Below, piece after piece: positions 8,655-18,766 of a stretch of 64,000 nt of DNA (the stretch's first letter is position 1; the number at the start of each line of letters is the position of its first letter). Where the stretch lies: the NCBI RefSeq assembly GCF_902706195.1, contig NZ_CACSJO010000011.1:62001-126000 (forward strand), read 5' to 3'. The notes beneath the pieces were generated by a model. The model was not told the origin of the DNA and did not search any database. It saw only the letters and a list, made by a program, of their open reading frames with translations. Source of the stretch: Novosphingobium sp. 18050. Lineage in GTDB: Bacteria; Pseudomonadota; Alphaproteobacteria; Sphingomonadales; Sphingomonadaceae. A program made the translations under genes and the position numbers.

Positions 8655-11600
8655 ATGCCTGTCGCGGCCAAGATTTCGTCGACAACCGCCGGTATAAATT
8701 CCGCGCCCATACAGGCGGTCGAAGGCACTGTCGCGATTCCCACAGGCGGCAGCGTGGCGCTGAACCTCCCGCCCGCGACGGTCGAGGGCTACACGCGAGA
8801 GGGCGCAGACCTGCTGGTGCATCTCAAGTCCGGCGAAGTCGTACGCATCGCGAATTTCTACTTCGACCCCACCAGGGCGTCTCAGTTGCTGTTAGTGCAA
8901 GAAGATGAACTTGTGGCGGCCGATGTGAGCCAGGCGGCAAGCGGCAGTCTTTCATCCACCACTTATGTACCGATGGATGCCACTGCCGGTTTCCAGGCGG
9001 CTGGAGCAGAAGTCGCAGGTGCTGCCGCCGGGGCCAGCGGGGCGGGATTAGGTGCCGGCGCGATTATTCCGCTTGCGGTCCTTGGCGGTGCCGGCGTGGT
9101 GGCTGCAGCGGCGGGTGGTGGAGGTGGAGGAAACGATACCCCCGTCACCCCGCCCGATACCACCTCGCCTAGTGCAGCCACCAAACTTGCGATCAACGCA
9201 GCAGGTACCAGCCTGACCGGCAGCGCGGAGGCCGGCGCAACGATTATCGTGGACATCGACGGCAACGGCACGATTGACTATTCGGCAACGGTCGGCGCGA
9301 ACGGCACCTTCACGGTCATACTTTCCCCGCCGCTCCTGGATGGCGAAACGGTCAGCGTCACGGTTCGGAACGTTGCCGGTAATGTGAGCCCTGCTACCGT
9401 CGTGACCGCGCCCGACACCACCGCGCCGCGCCCGGCCGGGGAAGTGGCGATCTCTGCCGATGGGACCAGCCTCACCGGGACCGGTGACCCCGGCAACACA
9501 GTAACCGTCGACATAAATGGCGATGAAAAGCCGGACTTCACCGCCGAGATCGGCGCCGGCGGCAATTTTGTCATCCTCTTCACCGTCGCCCTCGACAATG
9601 GCCAGAAGATCAGTGTCAGCATTACCGATCCATCCGGCAACACCAGCGCTGCGGTAGTGATCACCGCCCCGGACCTCTCTCCCCCACCGACCACTGCACC
9701 TGTAATCGACCCCAGCAACGGCACTCTTTTCACTGGCACCGCGCAGAGCGGAGTTGGGGTCGTTCTTATCGATGCGGCGGGCAATCCTGTCGGCCAGGCC
9801 GTCATCGGTGCCGACGGCACATGGTCCATCACGCTGCAAACGCCGCTGCCCGATGGCACTGTAGTCACGGCCGCAGCGATAAACGACCTCGGCGAAGCGG
9901 GGCCAGGCGCCACAGTCATCGTAGATGCCCTTGCACCCGCCGCTCCGGTCATCGCGCCTTCGAATGGTACATCGATCAGCGGTATGGCCGAATCCGGCGC
10001 GACGGTGCTGCTCTTCGACGTCAACGGCAATCCGATAGGACAGTCCAACGTCGATGCAGGTGGCGCATGGAGTTTCACACTCACCACGCCCCTGACGGAT
10101 GGAACGGTCGTCTACGCTACGGGTCGCGACGGCGCCGGCAATACCGGCCCTCAGGCCAGTGTCACGATCGATGCCGTGCCGCCGCCTATTCCCACGATCA
10201 TTCCTTCCAATGGCGCAGCCATATCGGGGACCGCCGAAGCCGGCTCTACGGTGATCCTGACGGACGGCAACGGCAATACCATCGCTCAGGTCACGGCGGA
10301 CGATCACGGCAACTGGAGCTTCGCCCCGGCTTCACCCTTCGCCGACGGTACAGTGATCAATGCAACTGCGCGCGACGCCGCCGGAAACACCGGCGATCAG
10401 GCCAGCGCCACGGTGGACGCCGCGCCTCCTCCCGAGCCCACGATAGCGCCGAGCAATGGCGAAGCGCTGGCCGGCACGGCAGAAGCCGGAGCTACGATCA
10501 TCCTGACGGATGGCGATGGCAATCCCATCGCCCAGTTCGCGGCGGACGATGACGGCAACTGGAGCTTCTCACCGGCCGTCCCCCTGCCAGATGGCACCGT
10601 GGTCAACGCGGTCGCGGCAGATTCAGTCGGCAACGCCAGCCAACCAGCCAGCATCACGGTCGATTCCATCCCCCCCGCAGCTCCGCTCATCGATCCCACA
10701 AACGGATCGGTCATATCCGGTTCGGCGGAAACTGGCGCGCTTGTCACCCTTACCGATGGCGATGAAAATGTCATTGGCCAGGCCATTGCAGACGATAACG
10801 GCGTCTGGATCTTCACCCCCGGATTCCCGCTGGCCGACGGCACCGTAGTCCATGCCGCCGCGCAGGATGCCACGGGCAACATCGGCGCATCAGCCAGCGC
10901 CACGGTAGACGGCGTACCACCGCCGACCCCCACCATAGAACCGACGAACGGGACCATTCTGACGGGCACGGCAGAGCCCGGATCGACGATTAGACTGACC
11001 TACGACGATGGCTCCCCGATCGGTGAAGCCACGGTTGACGAAAACGGTGACTGGAGATTTACGCCGGCCCTCCCTTTGCCCGACGGCATCGTAGTCAACG
11101 CGCAGGCTCAGGATGCCGCCGGCAATTCCAGCCTCCCGGTCGTAACTACGATCGATGCGGCAGCGCCCGCTGCACCTACGATCGCAGCCAGCAACGGGTC
11201 GGCATTTTCCGGCACAGCCGAACCCGATGCGATCGTGACCCTGACGGATGGTAATGGCACCCCCATTGGCCAGACAACTGCGGATGAAAACGGCTTCTGG
11301 AGCGTCACGCCGGGATCGCCGCTTGCAGACGGCACCGTCGTCAATGCGTCCGCCCAGGATGCCGCCGGCAACACCGGCCCGCAGACCAGCGTCACGGTGG
11401 ATGCTTTTCCCCCCGCCCCGCCGCAGATCGACCCTAGCGATGGCACAGAACTTACCGGTAGCGCCGAGGCTGGGGCCCTCCTGATGCTGACCGACGAGGA
11501 TGGCAATACGCTTGGCCAGGTCACGGTAGGCATTGACGGCAACTGGAACTTCACCCCCACCTCCACTCTGGTCGATGGCTCCACGGTGGTGGCTATCGCC

Positions 11601-14138
11601 CAGGACGCAGCCGGCAACATAAGCGACCCGTCGAGCAGGGCGATCGATTCCAGCCCTCCCGTCGAACCGACCATCAACCCCACCAACGGCTCAGTGGTTA
11701 CCGGCACGGCCGAACCAAATTCGACAGTGATTCTGTCCGATGGCACCGGCAACGCATTTGCACGTTCCATCATTCCCAATCTCGGCCTGCCGCTCGGTCA
11801 GGTAACCGCAGACGGAGAGGGCAACTGGACCTTCATACCATTGCTGCAATTGCCTGATGGAACGATGGTCATCGCGATTTCGGTCGATGCCGCAGGCAAC
11901 GTCAGCAATTCCGTTAGCACCACGGTGGACGGCGTGGCGCCGCTCACTCCGACGATCGACCTCACCAATGGCCTCATGCTGGCGGGAACGGCCGATCCGG
12001 GCGTCACGATCCAGCTCACCAATGGACTGGGTGCCTCTATCGGCCAGACCACGGCGGACGATGACGGCAATTGGACTTTCACGCCCCTTCTGCAACTAGG
12101 CAACGGAACCCTGGTAGACGCCGTTGCGGTAGACGAAGCTGGCAATGTCAGCCCTCCAGCCAGTACCATCGTCGACTCTATCCCACCGGGAATACCCTCA
12201 ATCCATGATAGCAACGGTGTTATCCTGGCCGGCACAGCCGAACCCGAATCCACCGTCATATTGACCAATGCTCTGGGGGGAACGATCGCCGAATTAGTAA
12301 CCGACAGCAGCGGCAACTGGAGCTTCACACCCGCAATCCCGTTGGCGAACGGCACGCTCGTCATCGCGGTCGCCCACGATGAAGTGGGGAATATCAGCGC
12401 CCCGGCCAACATCACGATCGATTCCATCCCCCCTGGCATCCCGGGATTGCTGCTATCGTCGGGCGGAGACCTGCTCACCATATCGGCCGAACCTGGCAGC
12501 CGGGTCGAAATCGTGATCGACGGGGACTCAGCCAATACGATCATCGTCAACATCAGTCTCACAGGCGTATTTATGCTGCCGCTCAGCCCTGCGCTGATCC
12601 TGGCCGAGACGATCAGTGCTGCCGCCACCGATGCTGCCGGTAACCGCAGCCCGTCCTCCACCATCGTCGCACCCGACTTAACTCCGCCCACTGTTGAAGT
12701 GAGTGAGGCCATCGACGGCTTCGTCAACGCGGCAGAGGCTTCCAACGGCATTCAGGTCGAAGTGGCGCTGCGCCCGACCATGCAGGCCGGCCAAGCGATA
12801 ATCGCCCATTTCAACGGACAGGGCGGCTATCAGGCACAGGCGACGCATGTGCTCACCTCCAGCGATCTGCTGGCGGGCGCGGTAGTGCTCAGCATCGTCC
12901 CGACGGCCGGGCTGGGTGCGTTCCCCGAAGGCGCTGCAACGATCACCGGAAGCGTCGGCAGCGGCGGCTCTTCCTTACCCATCGCCTTCACTGTCGACAC
13001 TATTGCGCCGCCAACGCCGGTGCTGATGCTGTCCAACAACCTGCTGACAATCTCGACCGCGCCCGGCACGGAACTGACGATCAATACCGTTGCGGGCGGG
13101 ACCAGGGTCAGCACCTCAGTCACCGCCGACAACAACGGATCGGCAACGCTGGATCTGCTGACCGGTCTTGGTGCGCCTCTTGGCTGGAACCAATTGCTGA
13201 ACACGCAACTTTCCGTCACCGGTGCGGACCCCGCCGGCAATACCAGTAACGTCACCACGATCGCAGTTGGGCCTAACATCGAGCAGCCGGTAACGGTCGG
13301 CAATTTCGCCCTGGACGTCAGCCTTAATCCGCTGAACCCGCGCTTTGGCTTTACCGGTACGACCGAGCCAAATTCGACGGTAGAGGTTCGCCTCATCACC
13401 CCGGCCCTAAATCTGGCGTTGCTGCCGGTGGCGGCTGACGGCAGCGGCCATTTCTCAGTCAATCTGCTCTCCACCGCAACGCTGACCCACTTGGGGCTGA
13501 ACATCACCGACATCCTAAATCTGGGGGCGGAGATATCGTTCGGCGTGGTATCTGTTGACCAGCAGGGCAACGAAAGTGCTGCCTATCTGCTGGACCTCAC
13601 CCCGAGCGGCCTCTCGCTGAACCTGGGCCAGATCGACGTGAACGGCACCATCGGCGACGATGTGATGGCCGGCACTCCCACTGTCGAGCACATCAACGGC
13701 GGAAGCGGTGACGACCTAATTCTCAACGTCGGATCGGGCGATCACGTGGCGGCCGGGCCCGGCGACGACACCATCCAGCTTACCGCTACGAACTTCGTCA
13801 GCGTCGACGGGGGAACTGGCTTCGACACGGTGCTGCTCGCAAACGGTATAGACCTCGACTACGGGGTCGGGGTCGGCGCGTTCACCAATGTCGAGCGGAT
13901 CGATCTGGGCACCGGCGATCCTGGCAGTACGCTGACGCTGACCGCACCTGAAATCACGGCGATCACCGATGCCAACAACGCGCTTCAGATCACGGGCGAA
14001 AGCAACGACGTGCTGAGCATCGTCGGTGCGAGCGACACTGGCGCGGCGCAGACGATCAATGGCGTGGTCTACGATGTCTACACATTCGGGGCGAACACCG
14101 TGTTGGTTGAGGACAACACCGTACAGGTTCTTGTGTGA
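8655..14138 (+). CDS. Giant BapA-type Ig-repeat adhesin, type I secreted
   Basis: Predicted surface or extracellular biofilm adhesin of 1827 residues. Residues 1-125 form a BapA/LapF-type prefix domain (AIPTGGSVALNLPP, LLVHLKSGEVVRIANF). Residues 135-160 are a hydrophobic Ala/Gly stretch ending in six glycines. Sixteen or so bacterial Ig-like repeats follow, ten of them a regular 82 residues, with conserved SGTAEAG, GNWSFTP, PLxDGTVV and DAAGN motifs. The last 180 residues carry RTX-like calcium loops (GGSGDD, GPGDD, GGTGFD) and a C-terminal beta domain typical of type I secretion signals. There is no Sec signal, which fits export by the TolC/ABC/HlyD genes that follow with overlaps. ATG 8655 was chosen for the GGGAG site and the start of homology. 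No LapG-cleavable retention module or LapD/LapG gene is visible. Confidence 0.9.
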   Translation: MPVAAKISSTTAGINSAPIQAVEGTVAIPTGGSVALNLPPATVEGYTREGADLLVHLKSGEVVRIANFYFDPTRASQLLLVQEDELVAADVSQAASGSLSSTTYVPMDATAGFQAAGAEVAGAAAGASGAGLGAGAIIPLAVLGGAGVVAAAAGGGGGGNDTPVTPPDTTSPSAATKLAINAAGTSLTGSAEAGATIIVDIDGNGTIDYSATVGANGTFTVILSPPLLDGETVSVTVRNVAGNVSPATVVTAPDTTAPRPAGEVAISADGTSLTGTGDPGNTVTVDINGDEKPDFTAEIGAGGNFVILFTVALDNGQKISVSITDPSGNTSAAVVITAPDLSPPPTTAPVIDPSNGTLFTGTAQSGVGVVLIDAAGNPVGQAVIGADGTWSITLQTPLPDGTVVTAAAINDLGEAGPGATVIVDALAPAAPVIAPSNGTSISGMAESGATVLLFDVNGNPIGQSNVDAGGAWSFTLTTPLTDGTVVYATGRDGAGNTGPQASVTIDAVPPPIPTIIPSNGAAISGTAEAGSTVILTDGNGNTIAQVTADDHGNWSFAPASPFADGTVINATARDAAGNTGDQASATVDAAPPPEPTIAPSNGEALAGTAEAGATIILTDGDGNPIAQFAADDDGNWSFSPAVPLPDGTVVNAVAADSVGNASQPASITVDSIPPAAPLIDPTNGSVISGSAETGALVTLTDGDENVIGQAIADDNGVWIFTPGFPLADGTVVHAAAQDATGNIGASASATVDGVPPPTPTIEPTNGTILTGTAEPGSTIRLTYDDGSPIGEATVDENGDWRFTPALPLPDGIVVNAQAQDAAGNSSLPVVTTIDAAAPAAPTIAASNGSAFSGTAEPDAIVTLTDGNGTPIGQTTADENGFWSVTPGSPLADGTVVNASAQDAAGNTGPQTSVTVDAFPPAPPQIDPSDGTELTGSAEAGALLMLTDEDGNTLGQVTVGIDGNWNFTPTSTLVDGSTVVAIAQDAAGNISDPSSRAIDSSPPVEPTINPTNGSVVTGTAEPNSTVILSDGTGNAFARSIIPNLGLPLGQVTADGEGNWTFIPLLQLPDGTMVIAISVDAAGNVSNSVSTTVDGVAPLTPTIDLTNGLMLAGTADPGVTIQLTNGLGASIGQTTADDDGNWTFTPLLQLGNGTLVDAVAVDEAGNVSPPASTIVDSIPPGIPSIHDSNGVILAGTAEPESTVILTNALGGTIAELVTDSSGNWSFTPAIPLANGTLVIAVAHDEVGNISAPANITIDSIPPGIPGLLLSSGGDLLTISAEPGSRVEIVIDGDSANTIIVNISLTGVFMLPLSPALILAETISAAATDAAGNRSPSSTIVAPDLTPPTVEVSEAIDGFVNAAEASNGIQVEVALRPTMQAGQAIIAHFNGQGGYQAQATHVLTSSDLLAGAVVLSIVPTAGLGAFPEGAATITGSVGSGGSSLPIAFTVDTIAPPTPVLMLSNNLLTISTAPGTELTINTVAGGTRVSTSVTADNNGSATLDLLTGLGAPLGWNQLLNTQLSVTGADPAGNTSNVTTIAVGPNIEQPVTVGNFALDVSLNPLNPRFGFTGTTEPNSTVEVRLITPALNLALLPVAADGSGHFSVNLLSTATLTHLGLNITDILNLGAEISFGVVSVDQQGNESAAYLLDLTPSGLSLNLGQIDVNGTIGDDVMAGTPTVEHINGGSGDDLILNVGSGDHVAAGPGDDTIQLTATNFVSVDGGTGFDTVLLANGIDLDYGVGVGAFTNVERIDLGTGDPGSTLTLTAPEITAITDANNALQITGESNDVLSIVGASDTGAAQTINGVVYDVYTFGANTVLVEDNTVQVLV
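9939..12434 (+). repeat. Ten tandem 82-residue Ig-like repeats in the adhesin
   Basis: Ten consecutive repeats fill exactly 832 codons: nine of 82 residues and one (the eighth) of 94, with a 12-residue insertion around AFARSIIPNLGL. The consensus runs PTI-PSNG, GTAE-G-TV-LTDGNG, GQ-TAD--GNWSFTP, PL-DGTVV-A-A-DAAGN, then a TVD--PP linker. More divergent repeats flank the block on both sides (about 9160-9938 and 12435-13290). DNA identity between units is lower than protein identity, so the array looks old rather than freshly amplified. Confidence 0.9.
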
Positions 14139-15409
14139 AGACGGCGCGTGGCGCGCACAGGCAAAAGTGGCAGACCATGGCGCAAACAGCTCTGCTGATC
14201 TTTGCGCCATGGCCCTTGCCCAGCGCCGCCATGACCGTGGAGGAAGCCGTCGCGGCGGGGATCGAGCACCATCCTGAACTTGCCGCGGCCCGGTCGGAAG
14301 TGCAGGCAGCGAAAACCGACGTTTCCGTTGCAAAGGCCGGATACCTGCCCTCGGTTTCCGTTTCCGGCGGACCGCAGGACACCACACCGGAAAAATGGGC
14401 CTACGAGGTGACGGCGGCGCAGATGGTGCATGACTGGGGCCAGGTCAAAAGCCAGCTTCGCGGCGCCCGAGCATTGCAGCGGCAGGCTCGGGAGGGATGG
14501 TTGGTGGCGCGAGATGAGGCCACGCTGGACATCGTCGAGACCTATCTCGACGTCCTGCTGGCCCGCCGCCAGCGCGAGGTAGACCTGGCGCAAATCGCCA
14601 CGTTGGAGGGTTTCGCTCAGATGACCGGCCTGCGCGCTCAAAGCGGCTATGCCGACCGCAGCGAGCCCGACCGATCGCAACTGGAACTGGCCCGCGCACG
14701 TCAGCGACTGGCCAGCGATGAAGGCCAGATCGCCGATGCGGCCGGACAGTTCGAAACACTGGTGGGCACGGCGCCCGACGACCTCGCCGAACCCGCGCCC
14801 CGATCCATGATCCTTTCCGTCGCGGGGCAGGACATGGGTCCGCTGATCGACGCCGCCCCGCTGTACCGCAAGCTGGTGGAAGATACGCAATATGCCCGCG
14901 CGCAGTTTGATGAGACCCGGTCGTCGATCCTGCCACGCGTCAACGTCGAAGCGACGGCGCTCAGCCGCGAGATCGGCGGACGGATGCAAAGCGACGCGAT
15001 CCTGGCGCTGCGCCTGCGGATGAACCCGATACGGGGCTTTTCCAGTTTCGACAGAATAGCCGGCGCCCGCGAACGTGTCGACGCCGCGCAGTGGAAAGAA
15101 AACGCAGCGCGGCGCGATATCGAACGACGCCTGCGAAACCTGATGACTAACGGCACCGCGCTGGTGCAGCAGGAGCGCGCGCTTGAAAGCCAGGTCGCTG
15201 GCGCGGACGAGCTTGGCAGCCTCTACCGCGAACAGTTCGAGGTCGGGCGGCGCGACATCGTCGATCTGATCACCATCCAGCGTGAGCACTACGATGCCCG
15301 GCGCTCGCTGAACGAGGTCCACCTGCAACTGATACGCATCCAGTACCAGATCGCAGCGCAGCTAGGTCGTCTGGCCGACCTTGTCGAATTGGGAGGCGAA
15401 CAACCATGA
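14135..15409 (+). CDS. TolC-family outer-membrane efflux protein
   Basis: Outer-membrane exit channel for the type I system, 424 residues. An N-terminal hydrophobic signal-like segment is followed by MTVEEAVAAGIEHHPELAAARSEV, the classical start of the TolC helical repeat; the second repeat begins near residue 240. The GTG start at 14135 overlaps the adhesin stop (GTGTGA), indicating translational coupling. ATG 14177 is an alternative that leaves a shorter signal peptide. The product should form the trimeric channel working with the ABC protein and the HlyD adaptor downstream. Confidence 0.9.
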   Translation: MKTARGAHRQKWQTMAQTALLIFAPWPLPSAAMTVEEAVAAGIEHHPELAAARSEVQAAKTDVSVAKAGYLPSVSVSGGPQDTTPEKWAYEVTAAQMVHDWGQVKSQLRGARALQRQAREGWLVARDEATLDIVETYLDVLLARRQREVDLAQIATLEGFAQMTGLRAQSGYADRSEPDRSQLELARARQRLASDEGQIADAAGQFETLVGTAPDDLAEPAPRSMILSVAGQDMGPLIDAAPLYRKLVEDTQYARAQFDETRSSILPRVNVEATALSREIGGRMQSDAILALRLRMNPIRGFSSFDRIAGARERVDAAQWKENAARRDIERRLRNLMTNGTALVQQERALESQVAGADELGSLYREQFEVGRRDIVDLITIQREHYDARRSLNEVHLQLIRIQYQIAAQLGRLADLVELGGEQP

Positions 15410-17586
15410 GCGCAGCAGTCGATACTGGCCGCAAAGTTCTCCTGCGTGACCGCGATCCGCTGCGTGAGGGGCTGGTTCTGCTCGCCGGAACCCTTGGGCG
15501 CCATACCAGCGCCAGCGAACTGGGCGACGGGCTGCCGCTCGTCGACGGGCTGCTTCCGGTCGACATGGTCGCACGCTCGATGCGGCGGATCGACGTCGCC
15601 GCTCAGGTTCGCCGTTCGGACCTTGCCATACCCGGCTATCTGCTGCCCGCGCTCCTGCTTCTGCATGACGGTGAAAGCGCGGTCCTCACCGCGCTCGACG
15701 GAAACAGCGCAACCCTGCGCGTCCCCCGCGTGGACGGCGGGGTGCAGAAGATAGCGCTGGCGGACCTCGCGGCGCTTCATTCGGGTCTGACGGTATTCGC
15801 CAAGGCCCGCTTCCGCCCGGAGGATCGGGCTGGCGGGCCGGGCTCGGCGTTCGGGCCAGCGACTACCGGGCGACACTGGTTCTTCGGTGCACTGAGGCGC
15901 TATCGCAATGCCTATCTCGAAGTCGCGCTCGGGGCGATGATGGCGAACCTGCTGGCGATAGGATCGGCCCTTTTCGCAATGCAGGTCTACGACCGCGTTG
16001 TGCCCAATTCCGCATTCGACACACTATGGATTCTGGCTAGCGGAGTCGCGCTTGCCATCATCTTCGAGGCGGGCCTGCGCCACATGCGCGGCCATTTGCT
16101 CGATACGATGGGCAAGAGCCTTGACCTCACACTCTCCACGCAGCTGTTTGCCCGCGTGCTGCAAACGCGGCTTTCCGGCCGTCCCGCCTCGCTCGGCGCC
16201 TTCACCAGCCAGATCCGCGAATTCGAGGGCGTCCGCGAATTCTTCACTTCTTCCAGCGCGGCAATCGCCAGCGACTTGCCCTTCACCCTGATATTCCTGG
16301 CCGTGATTGCTCTGATCGGCGGCGAAGTCGTAGTTGTGCCGGTTGCCGGGATCGTATTGATGATCCTGCCTAGTCTGGTCATGCAGCGCCGCCTCGCCGC
16401 ACTTTCGCGCCAGAACCTCCACGAAGGAGCGATCAAGAACAGCATTTTGATCGAGGCGGTCGAGAACCTCGAAGCCATTAAGGCCGGGCGCGGCGAAGGG
16501 CGCGCGATGATGCTGTGGGAAGCGCTGACTGCCCAACTCGCGGAAACCGCAAAGCGGACGCATTCGCTGGCCAGCGGACTTACTTACGGCGCGGCGATGG
16601 TGCAGCAGCTGTGCTACGTCGGCGTCGTTGCATTTGGCGTGTACCGGATCAGCGAAGGCGCAATGACTGTCGGCGCGCTGATAGCCTGTTCTCTGCTGGC
16701 TGCGCGTGCAATCGCACCCGTGACGCAGGCGGCCGGGATACTCGCCCGGTGGCAACATACGCGGGTCGCCCTCGAAGGGCTTGACCAGTTGATGGCCGCG
16801 CCCGTCGAACGACCTGAAAACCGTGCATTCGTTCGCGCCGAGCGGCTGCGCGGCCGTTTCGAGGTTCAGGACCTCGTGATGCGATATGCCGACGAAGGCC
16901 CGGCGGTAGTAAACGTCGCGGCGCTGTCCATACGGGCCAGCGAGAAAATCGCTATCCTCGGGGGCAACGGTGCGGGGAAATCGACGCTGCTGCGGCTGCT
17001 CTCAGGGTTGGGCGACGCCACTTCGGGCAGCGTAATGCTGGACGGCATGAGCCTGCCCCAGATCGACCCCTCTGACCGCCGCTCCGCCATCGGCTTCCTG
17101 CCGCAGGACGTCGCGTTGATGCACGGCACCTTGCGCGAAAATCTCAACCTGGAAGGCCGCGCAATGGATGACGCGGACATGTATTCGGCGCTCGATGACG
17201 TGGGACTGGGGCGGTTCGTGCGCGCCAATCCACTGGGGCTCGACATGCCGCTGCTGGGCAGCCGTAGCCTGTCAGGCGGGCAGCGGCAGGCGGTGGGACT
17301 GGCCCGCGTGATCCTGCAAGACCCACCGATCGTCCTGTTAGACGAGCCAACCGCCTCGTTCGATCAGGCCAACGAGGAACATGTCGTCTCCCGCCTGCAG
17401 ACCTGGATGGGAGAGCGCACCTTGGTGCTGACTACGCACAAGCGCACGATGCTCAGCCTCGTGCAGCGCATTGTCGTGATGCGCGACGGCGCCGTGGTGA
17501 TGGACGGCCCGGTAGAAGGCATGGTGTCGGGTAACCAGGTCAAGGCACCGCCACGGACAGCTAGTGGGGGCGCACATGGCGGTTGA
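15406..17586 (+). CDS. LapB-type type I secretion ABC transporter
   Basis: Inner-membrane permease/ATPase of 726 residues that powers adhesin export. Residues 1-135 form a C39-peptidase-like domain without the catalytic Cys, a non-cleaving substrate-docking domain as in HlyB/LapB. Six membrane helices follow between about 165 and 450. The nucleotide-binding domain has Walker A GGNGAGKS at 519-526, signature LSGGQ at 622-626 and Walker B IVLLDEP at 642-648. The ATG overlaps the TolC stop by four bases (ATGA). The degenerate peptidase fits a substrate with no double-glycine leader. Confidence 0.94.
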   Translation: MSAAVDTGRKVLLRDRDPLREGLVLLAGTLGRHTSASELGDGLPLVDGLLPVDMVARSMRRIDVAAQVRRSDLAIPGYLLPALLLLHDGESAVLTALDGNSATLRVPRVDGGVQKIALADLAALHSGLTVFAKARFRPEDRAGGPGSAFGPATTGRHWFFGALRRYRNAYLEVALGAMMANLLAIGSALFAMQVYDRVVPNSAFDTLWILASGVALAIIFEAGLRHMRGHLLDTMGKSLDLTLSTQLFARVLQTRLSGRPASLGAFTSQIREFEGVREFFTSSSAAIASDLPFTLIFLAVIALIGGEVVVVPVAGIVLMILPSLVMQRRLAALSRQNLHEGAIKNSILIEAVENLEAIKAGRGEGRAMMLWEALTAQLAETAKRTHSLASGLTYGAAMVQQLCYVGVVAFGVYRISEGAMTVGALIACSLLAARAIAPVTQAAGILARWQHTRVALEGLDQLMAAPVERPENRAFVRAERLRGRFEVQDLVMRYADEGPAVVNVAALSIRASEKIAILGGNGAGKSTLLRLLSGLGDATSGSVMLDGMSLPQIDPSDRRSAIGFLPQDVALMHGTLRENLNLEGRAMDDADMYSALDDVGLGRFVRANPLGLDMPLLGSRSLSGGQRQAVGLARVILQDPPIVLLDEPTASFDQANEEHVVSRLQTWMGERTLVLTTHKRTMLSLVQRIVVMRDGAVVMDGPVEGMVSGNQVKAPPRTASGGAHGG

Positions 17587-18766
17587 TGGCATTTCCGCGC
17601 AGGGGCTGCGCCGTGAACTCGACGATCCATTTCGGACCACCGCGCATCCACTCTACCGGCCTCTTCTGTGGGCGGTGCTGGCCTGTATCGCAGTGGCCGT
17701 TGCTTGGGCAGCGCTGGCCCGCATCGACGAAGTGACACGAGGTGAAGGGCGCGTGGTGCCAGTCAGCCGGATGCAAAAGATCCAGAGCTTGGAAGGCGGC
17801 ATTCTGGGTGACCTCCTGGTGCGTGAAGGTGACTTGGTGCGGCGCGGCCAACCGCTGGTCCGGCTGGACCGCACGCATTTCCAGACTTCCTATGAGGAGT
17901 CTGCCAACCAGGCCACCGTACTCAAGGCAGCAATTGCCCGCCTCCAGTCGGAAGTGCTGGGCAAGGGCGCGATCACTTTCCCGCCGGAGGTTCCGGCCGA
18001 CAGTTCGGTCGCCCGATCTGAGCGTGAGTTGTTCGCCTCGCGCCGCAGCAAGCTGGAGGAAGGCCGCAGTACCCTGCACCAACAGATGCGCATCGCACAG
18101 GGACAGCTTGCCATCGTCCAGCCCCTGACCGCGCGCAAGGTGGTGAGCGAGATGGAGGCCCTCAAGCTGCAGCAGGATATCGCGACCTACAATGGCAAGC
18201 TGGTCGAACTGGAAAATACCTACGCGCAGGAAGCCTATACCGAACTGGCGAACAAGCAGGCGGAATTGAGCGCGATCACGCCAATCGTGAAACAGCGCAG
18301 CGATCAGTTGCGCCGTACCGAAATCCGCTCACCCGTACACGGGAGGGTAAACACCGTGCTGATCAACACGCGCGGCGGTGTGGTGCAGCCGGGTGAACCG
18401 ATCATGGAAGTTACGCCGATGGAAGACCGCCTGCTGATCGAAGCACGCATCCGCCCGCGCGACGTCGCCTTCATCGTCCCTGGCATGCCGGCCAAGGTCA
18501 AGATAACTGCCTACGACTACACGATCTACGGCGACCTAAACGGCAAGGTCGAACGGATCGGCGCCGACACCATCGAGGAAGAGACTGTGCGCGGGAAGGA
18601 GGCCTATTATCAGGTCCTCATCCGCACCGACGGCGCAAACCTGATCCGCGACGGCAAGCCGCTGCCGATCATCCCGGGCATGGTGGCCGAAGTGGACATC
18701 CTCAACGGCAAGCGCAGCGTGCTCAACTACCTGCTGCGCCCGATCCTCAAGGCGCGGCTGCATTAA
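17576..18766 (+). CDS. HlyD/LapC-type membrane fusion protein
   Basis: Periplasmic adaptor of 396 residues linking the ABC protein to TolC. One N-terminal transmembrane helix (about residues 26-46, LYRPLLWAVLACIAVAVAWA) is followed by a first lipoyl half (VPVSRMQKIQSLEGGI), a long coiled coil (about 110-240), the second lipoyl half (RTEIRSPVHGRVNTVLINTRGG) and a beta-barrel domain with AYDYTIYGDLNGKV. ATG 17576 was chosen because a GGGGG tract lies just upstream; it overlaps the ABC gene by 11 bases. Last gene of the four-gene operon; it ends four bases into the convergent MFS gene. Confidence 0.94.
   Translation: MAVDGISAQGLRRELDDPFRTTAHPLYRPLLWAVLACIAVAVAWAALARIDEVTRGEGRVVPVSRMQKIQSLEGGILGDLLVREGDLVRRGQPLVRLDRTHFQTSYEESANQATVLKAAIARLQSEVLGKGAITFPPEVPADSSVARSERELFASRRSKLEEGRSTLHQQMRIAQGQLAIVQPLTARKVVSEMEALKLQQDIATYNGKLVELENTYAQEAYTELANKQAELSAITPIVKQRSDQLRRTEIRSPVHGRVNTVLINTRGGVVQPGEPIMEVTPMEDRLLIEARIRPRDVAFIVPGMPAKVKITAYDYTIYGDLNGKVERIGADTIEEETVRGKEAYYQVLIRTDGANLIRDGKPLPIIPGMVAEVDILNGKRSVLNYLLRPILKARLH

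Noticed and set aside
9048..10307. Long minus-strand open frame opposite the adhesin repeats
   Set aside because: Periodic residues arise from the repeat DNA itself; no start context or domain is seen.
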